From: Caenorhabditis remanei
Taxonomy: Eukaryota; Nematoda; Chromadorea; Rhabditida; Rhabditidae
DNA length: 64,000 nucleotides
Direction: 5' to 3'
Assembly: GCF_010183535.1 (NCBI RefSeq)
Contig: NC_071329.1
Location: 1,674,001 to 1,738,000, forward strand
Below are positions 31,401 through 43,800 of the stretch, in pieces. Positions within the stretch are counted from its first letter, which is position 1; each line of letters begins with the position of its first letter. The translations under genes were made by a program, and so were the position numbers. Below the pieces are notes generated by a model. The model ran no database searches. It was not told the origin of the DNA and worked only from the letters and a program-made list of their open reading frames with translations.

Positions 31401-34400
31401 TTATCATAGAAATTCTACTTTAAGCATAGATTCTTAGTAAATAGATACTTTTGGACGTTTAGTTATGATAGGTTATTTGGCGGATGCTGGTGGGTCGGGT
31501 CCTTTGGGATTTACCATAGCTGAAGTTGGATACTTATCATAGAAACTTTACTTTAAGCATAGATTCTTAGTAAATAGATACTTTTGGACGTTTAGTTATG
31601 ATAGGTTATTTGGCGGATGCTGGTGGGTCGGGTCCTTTGGGATTTACCATAGCTGAAGTTGGATACTTATCATAGAAATTCTACTTTAAGCATAGATTCT
31701 TAGTAAATAGATACTTTTGGACGTTTAGTTATGATAGGTTATTTGGCGGATGCTGGTGGGTCGGGTCCTTTGGGATTTACCATAGCTGAAGTTGGATACT
31801 TATCATAGAAATTCTACTTTAAGCATAGATTCTTAGTAAATAGATACTTTTGGACGTTTAGTTATGATAGGTTATTTGGCGGATGCTGGTGGGTCGGGTC
31901 CTTCGGGATTTACCATAGCTGAAGTTGCATACTTATCATAGAAATTCTACTTTAAGCATAGATTCTTAGTAAATAGATACTTTTGGACGTTTAGTTATGA
32001 TAGGTTATTTGGCGGATGCTGGTGGGTCGGGTCCTTTGGGATTTACCATAGCTGAAGTTGGATACTTATCATAGAAATTCTACTTTAAGCATAGATTTTT
32101 AGTAAATAGATACTTTTGGACGTTTAGTTATGATAGGTTATTTGGCGGATGCTGGTGGGTCGGGTCCTTTGGGATTTACCATAGCTGAAGTTGGATACTT
32201 ATCATAGAAATTCTACTTTAAGCATAGATTTTTAGTAAATAGATACTTTTGGACGTTTAGTTATGATAGGTTATTTGGCGGATGCTGGTGGGTCGGGTCC
32301 TTTGGGATTTACCATAGCTGAAGTTGGATACTTATCATAGAAATTCTACTTTAAGCATAGATTCTTAGTAAATAGATACTTTTGGACGTTTAGTTATGAT
32401 AGGTTATTTGGCGGATGCTGGTGGGTCGGGTCCTTTGGGATTTACCATAGCTGAAGTTGGATACTTATCATAGAAATTCTACTTTAAGCATAGATTTTTA
32501 GTAAATAGATACTTTTGGACGTTTAGTTATGATAGGTTATTTGGCGGATGCTGGTGGGTCGGGTCCTTTGGGATTTACCATAGCTGAAGTTGGATACTTA
32601 TCATAGAAACTTTACTTTAAGCATAGATTCTTAGTAAATAGATACTTTTGGACGTTTAGTTATGATAGGTTATTTGGCGGATGCTGGTGGGTCGGGTCCT
32701 TCGGGATTTACCATAGCTGAAGTTGGATGCTTATCATAGAAACTTTACTTTAAGCATAGATTTTTAGTAAATAGATACTTTTGGACGTTTAGTTATGATA
32801 GGTTATTTGGCGGATGCTGGTGGGTCGGGTCCTTCGGGATTTACCATAGCTGAAGTTGCATACTTATCATAGAAATTCTACTTTAAGCATAGATTCTTAG
32901 TAAATAGATACTTTTGGACGTTTAGTTATGATAGGTTATTTGGCGGATGCTGGTGGGTCGGGTCCTTCGGGATTTACCATAGCTGAAGTTGGATGCTTAT
33001 CATAGAAACTTTACTTTAAGCATAGATTCTTAGTAAATAGATACTTTTGGACGTTTAGTTATGATAGGTTATTTGGCGGATGCTGGTGGGTCGGGTCCTT
33101 CGGGATTTACCATAGCTGAAGTTGCATACTTATCATAGAAATTCTACTTTAAGCATAGATTCTTAGTAAATAGATACTTTTGGACGTTTAGTTATGATAG
33201 GTTATTTGGCGGATGCTGGTGGGTCGGGTCCTTCGGGATTTACCATAGCTGAAGTTGCATACTTATCATAGAAATTCTACTTTAAGCATAGATTCTTAGT
33301 AAATAGATACTTTTGGACGTTTAGTTATGATAGGTTATTTGGCGGATGCTGGTGGGTCGGGTCCTTCGGGATTTACCATAGCTGAAGTTGGATACTTATC
33401 ATAAAGACTTTACTTTAAGCATAGATTCTTAGTAAATAGATACTTTTGGACGTTTAGTTATGATAGGTTATTTGGCGGATGCTGGTGGGTCGGGTCCTTC
33501 GGGATTTACCATAGCTGAAGTTGCATACTTATCATAGAAATTCTACTTTAAGCATAGATTCTTAGTAAATAGATACTTTTGGACGTTTAGTTATGATAGG
33601 TTATTTGGCGGATGCTGGTGGGTCGGGTCCTTCGGGATTTACCATAGCTGAAGTTGGATGCTTATCATAGAAACTTTACTTTAAGCATAGATTCTTAGTA
33701 AATAGATACTTTTGGACGTTTAGTTATGATAGGTTATTTGGCGGATGCTGGTGGGTCGGGTCCTTCGGGATTTACCATAGCTGAAGTTGGATGCTTATCA
33801 TAGAAACTTTACTTTAAGCATAGATTTTTAGTAAATAGATACTTTTGGACGTTTAGTTATGATAGGTTATTTGGCGGATGCTGGTGGGTCGGGTCCTTCG
33901 GGATTTACCATAGCTGAAGTTGCATACTTATCATAGAAATTCTACTTTAAGCATAGATTCTTAGTAAATAGATACTTTTGGACGTTTAGTTATGATAGGT
34001 TATTTGGCGGATGCTGGTGGGTCGGGTCCTTCGGGATTTACCATAGCTGAAGTTGGATGCTTATCATAGAAACTTTACTTTAAGCATAGATTCTTAGTAA
34101 ATAGATACTTTTGGACGTTTAGTTATGATAGGTTATTTGGCGGATGCTGGTGGGTCGGGTCCTTCGGGATTTACCATAGCTGAAGTTGCATACTTATCAT
34201 AGAAATTCTACTTTAAGCATAGATTCTTAGTAAATAGATACTTTTGGACGTTTAGTTATGATAGGTTATTTGGCGGATGCTGGTGGGTCGGGTCCTTCGG
34301 GATTTACCATAGCTGAAGTTGCATACTTATCATAGAAATTCTACTTTAAGCATAGATTCTTAGTAAATAGATACTTTTGGACGTTTAGTTATGATAGGTT

Positions 34401-37400
34401 ATTTGGCGGATGCTGGTGGGTCGGGTCCTTCGGGATTTACCATAGCTGAAGTTGGATACTTATCATAAAGACTTTACTTTAAGCATAGATTCTTAGTAAA
34501 TAGATACTTTTGGACGTTTAGTTATGATAGGTTATTTGGCGGATGCTGGTGGGTCGGGTCCTTCGGGATTTACCATAGCTGAAGTTGCATACTTATCATA
34601 GAAATTCTACTTTAAGCATAGATTCTTAGTAAATAGATACTTTTGGACGTTTAGTTATGATAGGTTATTTGGCGGATGCTGGTGGGTCGGGTCCTTCGGG
34701 ATTTACCATAGCTGAAGTTGGATGCTTATCATAGAAACTTTACTTTAAGCATAGATTTTTAGTAAATAGATACTTTTGGACGTTTAGTTATGATAGGTTA
34801 TTTGGCGGATGCTGGTGGGTCGGGTCCTTCGGGATTTACCATAGCTGAAGTTGCATACTTATCATAGAAATTCTACTTTAAGCATAGATTCTTAGTAAAT
34901 AGATACTTTTGGACGTTTAGTTATGATAGGTTATTTGGCGGATGCTGGTGGGTCGGGTCCTTCGGGATTTACCATAGCTGAAGTTGGATGCTTATCATAG
35001 AAACTTTACTTTAAGCATAGATTCTTAGTAAATAGATACTTTTGGACGTTTAGTTATGATAGGTTATTTGGCGGATGCTGGTGGGTCGGGTCCTTCGGGA
35101 TTTACCATAGCTGAAGTTGCATACTTATCATAGAAATTCTACTTTAAGCATAGATTCTTAGTAAATAGATACTTTTGGACGTTTAGTTATGATAGGTTAT
35201 TTGGCGGATGCTGGTGGGTCGGGTCCTTCGGGATTTACCATAGCTGAAGTTGCATACTTATCATAGAAATTCTACTTTAAGCATAGATTCTTAGTAAATA
35301 GATACTTTTGGACGTTTAGTTATGATAGGTTATTTGGCGGATGCTGGTGGGTCGGGTCCTTCGGGATTTACCATAGCTGAAGTTGCATACTTATCATAGA
35401 AATTCTACTTTAAGCATAGATTCTTAGTAAATAGATACTTTTGGACGTTTAGTTATGATAGGTTATTTGGCGGATGCTGGTGGGTCGGGTCCTTCGGGAT
35501 TTACCATAGCTGAAGTTGCATACTTATCATAGAAATTCTACTTTAAGCATAGATTCTTAGTAAATAGATACTTTTGGACGTTTAGTTATGATAGGTTATT
35601 TGGCGGATGCTGGTGGGTCGGGTCCTTTGGGATTTACCATAGCTGAAGTTGGATACTTATCATAGAGACTTTACTTCAAGCATAGATTCTTAGTAAATAG
35701 ATACTTTTGGACGTTTAGTTATGATAGGTTATTTGGCGGATGCTGGTGGGTCGGGTCCTTCGGGATTTACCATAGCTGAAGTTGGATGCTTATCATAGAA
35801 ACTTTACTTTAAGCATAGATTCTTAGTAAATAGATACTTTTGGACGTTTAGTTATGATAGGTTATTTGGCGGATGCTGGTGGGTCGGGTCCTTCGGGATT
35901 TACCATAGCTGAAGTTGCATACTTATCATAGAAATTCTACTTTAAGCATAGATTCTTAGTAAATAGATACTTTTGGACGTTTAGTTATGATAGGTTATTT
36001 GGCGGATGCTGGTGGGTCGGGTCCTTCGGGATTTACCATAGCTGAAGTTGCATACTTATCATAGAAATTCTACTTTAAGCATAGATTCTTAGTAAATAGA
36101 TACTTTTGGACGTTTAGTTATGATAGGTTATTTGGCGGATGCTGGTGGGTCGGGTCCTTCGGGATTTACCATAGCTGAAGTTGCATACTTATCATAGAAA
36201 TTCTACTTTAAGCATAGATTCTTAGTAAATAGATACTTTTGGACGTTTAGTTATGATAGGTTATTTGGCGGATGCTGGTGGGTCGGGTCCTTCGGGATTT
36301 ACCATAGCTGAAGTTGGATACTTATCATAAAGACTTTACTTTAAGCATAGATTCTTAGTAAATAGATACTTTTGGACGTTTAGTTATGATAGGTTATTTG
36401 GCGGATGCTGGTGGGTCGGGTCCTTCGGGATTTACCATAGCTGAAGTTGGATGCTTATCATAAAGACTTTACTTTAAGCATAGATTCTTAGTAAATAGAT
36501 ACTTTTGGACGTTTAGTTATGATAGGTTATTTGGCGGATGCTGGTGGGTCGGGTCCTTCGGGATTTACCATAGCTGAAGTTGGATACTTATCATAAAGAC
36601 TTTACTTTAAGCATAGATTCTTAGTAAATAGATACTTTTGGACGTTTAGTTATGATAGGTTATTTGGCGGATGCTGGTGGGTCGGGTCCTTCGGGATTTA
36701 CCATAGCTGAAGTTGGATGCTTATCATAGAAACTTTACTTTAAGCATAGATTCTTAGTAAATAGATACTTTTGGACGTTTAGTTATGATAGGTTATTTGG
36801 CGGATGCTGGTGGGTCGGGTCCTTCGGGATTTACCATAGCTGAAGTTGCATACTTATCATAGAAATTCTACTTTAAGCATAGATTCTTAGTAAATAGATA
36901 CTTTTGGACGTTTAGTTATGATAGGTTATTTGGCGGATGCTGGTGGGTCGGGTCCTTCGGGATTTACCATAGCTGAAGTTGGATACTTATCATAGAGACT
37001 TTACTTCAAGCATAGATTTTTAGTAAATAGATATTTTTGGACGTTTAGTTATGATAGGTTATTTGGCGGATGCTGGTGGGTCGGGTCCTTCGGGATTTAC
37101 CATAGCTGAAGTTGGATACTTATCATAGAAATTCTACTTCAAGCATAGATTCTTAGTAAATAGATACTTTTGGACGTTTAGTTATGATAGGTTATTTGGC
37201 GGATGCTGGTGGGTCGGGTCCTTCGGGATTTACCATAGCTGAAGTTGGATACTTATCATAGAGACTTTACTTCAAGCATAGATTTTTAGTAAATAGATAC
37301 TTTTGGACGTTTAGTTATGATAGGTTATTTGGCGGATGCTGGTGGGTCGGGTCCTTCGGGATTTACCATAGCTGAAGTTGGATACTTATCATAGAAATTC

Positions 37401-39270
37401 TACTTCAAGCATAGATTCTTAGTAAATAGATACTTTTGGACGTTTAGTTATGATAGGTTATTTGGCGGATGCTGGTGGGTCGGGTCCTTCGGGATTTACC
37501 ATAGCTGAAGTTGGATGCTTATCATAAAGACTTTACTTTAAGCATAGATTCTTAGTAAATAGATACTTTTGGACGTTTAGTTATGATAGGTTATTTGGCG
37601 GATGCTGGTGGGTCGGGTCCTTCGGGATTTACCATAGCTGAAGTTGGATGCTTATCATAGAAACTTTACTTTAAGCATAGATTTTTAGTAAATAGATACT
37701 TTTGGACGTTTAGTTATGATAGGTTATTTGGCGGATGCTGGTGGGTCGGGTCCTTCGGGATTTACCATAGCTGAAGTTGCATACTTATCATAGAAATTCT
37801 ACTTTAAGCATAGATTCTTAGTAAATAGATACTTTTGGACGTTTAGTTATGATAGGTTATTTGGCGGATGCTGGTGGGTCGGGTCCTTCGGGATTTACCA
37901 TAGCTGAAGTTGCATACTTATCATAGAAATTCTACTTTAAGCATAGATTCTTAGTAAATAGATACTTTTGGACGTTTAGTTATGATAGGTTATTTGGCGG
38001 ATGCTGGTGGGTCGGGTCCTTCGGGATTTACCATAGCTGAAGTTGCATACTTATCATAGAAATTCTACTTTAAGCATAGATTCTTAGTAAATAGATACTT
38101 TTGGACGTTTAGTTATGATAGGTTATTTGGCGGATGCTGGTGGGTCGGGTCCTTTGGGATTTACCATAGCTGAAGTTGGATACTTATCATAGAGACTTTA
38201 CTTCAAGCATAGATTTTTAGTAAATAGATATTTTTGGACGTTTAGTTATGATAGGTTATTTGGCGGATGCTGGTGGGTCGGGTCCTTCGGGATTTACCAT
38301 AGCTGAAGTTGGATACTTATCATAGAAATTCTACTTCAAGCATAGATTCTTAGTAAATAGATATTTTTGGACGTTTAGTTATGATAGGTTATATGGCGGA
38401 TGCTGGTGGGTCGGGTCCTTCGGGATTTACCATAGCTGAAGTTGGATACTTATCATAGAGACTTTACTTCAAGCATAGATTCTTAGTAAATAGATATTTT
38501 TGGACGTTTAGTTTTGATAGGTTATTTGGCGGATGCTGGTGGGTCGGGTCCTTCGGGATTTACCATAGCTGAAGTTGGATACTTATCATAGAGACTTTAC
38601 TTCAAGCATAGATTCTTAGTAAATAGATACTTTTGGACGTTTAGTTATGATAGGTTATTTGGCGGATGCTGGTGGGTCGGGTCCTTCGGGATTTACCATA
38701 GCTGAAGTTGGATACTTATCATAGAAATTCTACTTCAAGCATAGATTCTTAGTAAATAGATATTTTTGGACGTTTAGTTATGATAGGTTATTTGGCGGAT
38801 GCTGGTGGGTCGGGTCCTTTGGGATTTACCATAGCTGAAGTTGGATACTTATCATAGAAATTCTACTTTAAGCATAGATTCTTAGTAAATAGATACTTTT
38901 GGACGTTTAGTTATGATAGGTTATTTGGCGGATGCTGGTGGGTCGGGTCCTTCGGGATTTACCATAGCTGAAGTTGCATACTTATCATAGAAATTCTACT
39001 TTAAGCATAGATTCTTAGTAAATAGATACTTTTGGACGTTTAGTTATGATAGGTTATTTGGCGGATGCTGGTGGGTCGGGTCCTTTGGGATTTACCATAG
39101 CTGAAGTTGGATACTTATCATAGAAATTCTACTTTAAGCATAGATTTTTAGTAAATAGATATTTTTGGACGTTTAGTTATGATAGGTTATTTGGCGGATG
39201 CTGGTGGGTCGGGTCCTTCGGGATTTACCATAGCTGAAGTTGGATACTTATCATAGAGACTTTATTTCGG
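28474..39270. repeat. Satellite: 81 tandem 133-bp monomers
   Basis: Counting from each cttatcat, the first monomer starts at 28474 and the final partial one at 39247. The difference of 10,773 is exactly 81 x 133, so the array has no net indels. Monomers differ at few sites: gggtcctttggg or gggtccttcggg; ggata, ggatg or gcata; and gaaattctac, gaaactttac, aaagactttac or gagactttac. The variant with cttcaagc is confined to the right end. Stops occur in every frame, because 133 is not a multiple of 3. Within each monomer, ggtcgggtcc-TTCG-ggatttacc can fold as a hairpin with a UUCG-type loop. Confidence 0.95.
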
Positions 39271-39512
39271 TGAACGGTCGGATGGTGCAAAGTCTTATGG
39301 ATAAGCTGGCTGAGGTGTCGATCGCGAGTCTAGGAGGCGGGGCTTCGAGATAATTTTTTGATTTTCCCCTTTTTTGTTGAATGTTTTTTCTTAATAAAAT
39401 TCTGTTTATTATGGTTTTATCTGCTTAAAACGCGGTTTTACTCACTTTCCATTCATATATTTCTTTTACTTTTAAAAAAAATTGAATTAAAAATATGACT
39501 TTTTTAGCAGAA
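39271..39512. other. Right flank of the satellite and leader of gene A
   Basis: Unique DNA including a GC-rich stretch aggaggcggggcttcgag; its inverse form recurs just before gene D (ggaagccccgcctct). An AATAAA lies near 39393. A splice-leader-like tttttagcag lies two bases before the gene A ATG. Confidence 0.4.
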
Positions 39513-40131
39513 ATGGCCACGAACGACGATTTTCATAAGAAATCAATGAAAAATCTGCAAGATTTTTCGGAAAAAATGTCGAAAAGCGTGGCTGAATTCG
39601 CGGAAATTCAAGAGAAAGCTTATGAAGAGGAGAGAAATGCGAAAGAAGCGGAAATTCAGAATCTGAAAGAGTGAGGCAGAACGATTTATAATTTTACAAT
39701 AAAAAATCCCAATTTTCAGACAGATTATGGGAAAAATCGATGTGGACACTGCGAATATTTTCAGAAAAGCGAATGAAGATCTGAAAATTAGTCAAGAAAT
39801 GGTGAAAGAAATGGAGAAGAAGTTGGATGCGAAGGAGAGAGAAATGAGTGATTTGAAGGAAGAATACAAAAGAAATTTAGAGGAGAAAGAGGACGATATC
39901 AGACGTCTAAGAGAGTAGGAATTAAAAAAAAAATTTATTTTCATTTTTATTTTTATTTTCAGTGATCTTCGCTACTCAGAGAATGATGCTGGAGAATTAT
40001 ACGATCAAATGGAGCGTCTGGAACGAACCGAAGAGAGACAGCGCGAGAAAATTTATAAGCTGGAAGAGAAGCTGGCGGAGTACGCGGAGAGTGATGAATC
40101 AGATGAATCAGATGAATCTGATGAAGATTGA
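39513..40131 (+). CDS. Gene A: short acidic coiled-coil protein, 173 aa
   Basis: Exons 39513-39670, 39720-39914 and 39963-40131, all joined in phase 2, with cag acceptors. The product is almost all charged helix with heptad spacing (DKEREMSDLKEEY-type runs) and ends in an acidic tail of repeated SDE units. There is no signal peptide or zinc site. Exons end at LKE/LRE before the donor, much like the small coiled-coil exons near the C-terminus of gene C. It may be a fragment-like paralogue of that module; function unknown. AATAAA at 40431-40436 is a likely poly(A) signal. Confidence 0.65.
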
Positions 40132-40832
40132 TACAGTTGGAACAATTTCGGGAATCTGCTTTATTGAAATATGTTGAAAAATATGGACATTCTAATGATA
40201 ATACTCAAAAATCTTTCTCAAAACAAGAAGTTTTGAACCGAAAATGCTCAATTTTCGAAAAAAGGTTCCGCCCAGCATTTTTTGTGCTGAAAATTCGTGT
40301 TTTGTGAAAGGTTTCTGGGTATTTTCATAGCAATGCCCATATTTTGATGAAAATTATTTCAAAATTCCCGGAAGAATCTTTTAATTGGTCGCTTCTGTTT
40401 TTGTTTTTGTTAACCTGTTTTGTTGTTGAAAATAAAGTTTTTTAAATTCAATTTTTCCACGAAAATCAGCAAATTAGTTGATATTATTGATAAACACTCA
40501 TATTAACCACTTTTTCCAGCGAAACCTCTTTAATTTTCAGAGCAAAAAACTTGGAAACGTGGCAAGTGTTGTGTTTGCACATAATGCACTATAAATGACG
40601 AGCAAGTTGGGAACGTTGAATTGTGAGCATTTTTCTAAATACATTTGTTAATAGAAAGTGAAAAAAACATTATTATCTAAACTTTTACAGTGTTTCTCCT
40701 ATTTAAAAACCAGAAAAAAGCAGATTTTCAGCTCCAAAACTATTTTCGGACTACTGTAGTAATGCGCATACACCGTGACGCACTACTGCGGACTTCTCAT
40801 TTTTATTCATTTTTCCACATTTCTCATCAAAA
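40132..40832. other. Intergenic region between genes A and B
   Basis: Poly(A) signal of A near 40431. About 40771-40792 carries caccgtgacgcactactgcg. A close match (caccgtgacgcacaattgcg) lies before gene C at 48583-48602, so it could be a shared promoter element or a repeat. Nothing else seen. Confidence 0.4.
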
Positions 40833-43800
40833 ATGTCGAAATTTCTGAAGAGTTCGGAGTCTGTGCTATCAGCGGAATGTGTTCTGATTTCCACTTTCGA
40901 TTATATTCTAGAAGAGGTATCGATTTTTCAAAAATTCCTTTAAAAAAATTAAAATTTTCAGCTTCGAACCGAAGAAATGACAAAAGTCGATGCGGCGACG
41001 TCTTATGTAGAGGATAATGGAGTGGAGACGATTGAAAAGATGCTAAAATTATCCAATAATCGACTCAGTAATAATAATCAAAACATTTTCGAAAAAAAAA
41101 GAAAAAAATCAATAATTTTTTTCAGGAATGTACGGAACCGCCCGTGAGCTCGCTGAAAACGTTAAAATGTATAGAAATGTGTCGGGAAGTCATCAGTTTT
41201 CCGAAATGCACGGCTATCGTCTGTATCCCTATCATGTTAGTGGGACAACATAGGCTCCGCCCATTTTTTGGCATTTTTCGGCTAAAACGCCCATTTTTGC
41301 AAGTTTGCCGCATAGTTTTTTGCGGAAATTCAAAATTTTGACTTTTAAGTATGTCTATTTGTGCATCCAGACGTCCAGATGTCCATTTCTACAGTTTTTC
41401 GCAAAAAGTACAATTTTCGAATTAAAAATGTCAGAAATTGCATTTTTAGCACTAGAATCTTGACAAAAACCTGCAGTTTTCAAATTTTCTTCAAAAAAAA
41501 CCGCATTTTTATCGATTTTCAACCGAAAAAAGCAAAAAATCGAATAATTTTCGCGAAAATCGGAAACCGTGCGGCAAAGTTGCAAAATAAAGGGGCGTGG
41601 CCTGACGTTTTGCAAAATATTCACTAAAGAGTCCCAATTTTTCGCAAAAATTCTCCGTTTTTAAGAAAAAAGTCTATTTTTCTCAAAATTCCGTAAAAAA
41701 TTCAAATTTCTCAGAAAACCGTGCCGCAAATCTGCAAAAAATGGGCGGAGCCTAAATGGGCGTGGCCTAAAATTATCAGCATATTTTCAGACGACTCCAA
41801 TCGTGTATCTCAGCATGAAAAACGCGGAATACATCTGGAAAATCGACGTTTTTGTCATCCTTCAAAATATGTTCTTCGATATTTATCCATTAGATGTATG
41901 TCGCAATTTTGAGTGTTGCAAACGCGCTCTACCGCTAATTTCGTGTAGTTCACGTGGAAAAACGGCGGTTTTTGTCGATAAATCCGTGTTTCTATCGATA
42001 AATCCGTGTTTCTATCGATAAATCCGGGTTTTTATCGATAAATTCGAGTTTTTATCGATAGATTCGAGTTTTTATCGATAGATTCGTGTTTTTGTCGATA
42101 AATTTGAGTTTTTATCGATAAATTTGAGTTTTTATTGATAAATTCGTGTTTTTATCGATAAATTCGTGTTTTTTATCGATGAATCTCTGTTTTTATCGAT
42201 AAATTCGTGTTTTTATCGATAAATTCGTGTTTTTATCGATAAATTCGTGTTTTTATCGATAAATTCGTGTTTTTATCGATAAATTCGTGTTTTTTATCGA
42301 TAAATTCGTGTTTTTTATCGATGAATCTCTGTTTTATCGATAAGTTTGTGTTTTTATCGATAAATTCGTGTTTTTATCGATAAATTCGTGTTTTTATCGA
42401 TAAATTCGTGTTTTTTATCGATGAATTCGTGTTTTTTATTGATGAATTCGAGTTTTTATCGATAAATTTTAGTTTTTATTGATAAATTCGAGTTTTTATC
42501 GATAAATTTGAGTTTTTTATTGATAAATTCGAGTTTTTATCGATAAATTCGTGTTTTTATCGATAAATTCGTGTTTTTATCGATAAATTCGAGTTTTAAT
42601 CGATAAATTTGAGTTTTTTATTGATAAATTCGAGTTTTTATCGATAAATCCGTGTTTTTATCGATTAATCCGTGTTTTTATCGGTAGAGCGCGTTTGCAT
42701 CCGTTTTTAACTGAAATTTTTTGAAAAATTTAGAAATTTTTTATTTTCAGAAACCCCAAGTGCTCCGAACCATCGTAGCGATTTTTCTCCGTTCTCAAGA
42801 GCTGAAAATCGTCGAAAAATCTCGATTTTTAGCTTTCGATCAACAAATTTTCGGAAAAATTGAGCAAAAAATGCGGGAAATGATGGAAAAGTGGGCGGAA
42901 TCTGAGATTAACGTGGATATCGGATTGCTTATGGAATTTTCGAGTCTTGATCTACCAGAATTACGAGAAAAATTCAAAAATTTGGTGCCGATCGAGTGGA
43001 AACAGTCGGATTCCAACTTTTTCCATAATATTCTTCGTCGATTCTGTAATTTCGCTGAAAACGAGACGGTCGCCATCATTCGGCTATACATTAACACAAA
43101 ACGTGTCGTCGAGTGTCTTCAGATGATTTTGGACCAAAATTCGGAGATTTTTCTGGAAAACTCGGTGAAAACTCCAGTTACAGTAAGACTGTTCGAGGAT
43201 GGAGATCAGAAATTCGTGATGAAATCAGAGTTATTCGACGCGATTAATAAGAAGAATACTAATGACAGAATTATTGATTTTTGTGATGGCGAATTCACGA
43301 TTAGTACGATGGATTGGGGAGAGGTCGAAGAGAAGTACGGAGAAAAGATTGGCAGTGTTGAGGTAGAGAAAGTGCGCTCTATTGCGAAGAAAAAAGGAAT
43401 TTTTCTGAAAAATTTCGATTTTCTAGCTCAAAATTGACAAAAACTTGAAAAATCCACTTTTTAACCTATTTTTCACTGAAATTGTTATTCAATTATGTGA
43501 CAAATGCGCTCTAATGATAATCTGCTGAAAATTTTGGTATTTCTAAAAGAAATCCTTCAATTTCTATAAGATTATCAATAGAGCGCATTTAGTCACGCGT
43601 AGGCGGAAGCTATGCTCAAATTTCATTTTTCTGGTAGTAATTTCAGATTTTTTGCAGTTTTTCTAGTTTTTCGGGTCTTAAAATGCGATTTTTGTTTTGG
43701 AATTCGCAAAAAATCACGATTTTCGTCTTAAAATTACCAAAAAATGAAAACTTTCGAAAAAATGATACGATGGCCGCTCAAAAATCCCATTTTTCAGGTT

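Noticed and set aside
28474..39270. CRISPR-like regular repeat spacing
   Set aside because: The repeat is contiguous with no unique spacers, and the sequence is eukaryotic. It is a tandem satellite.
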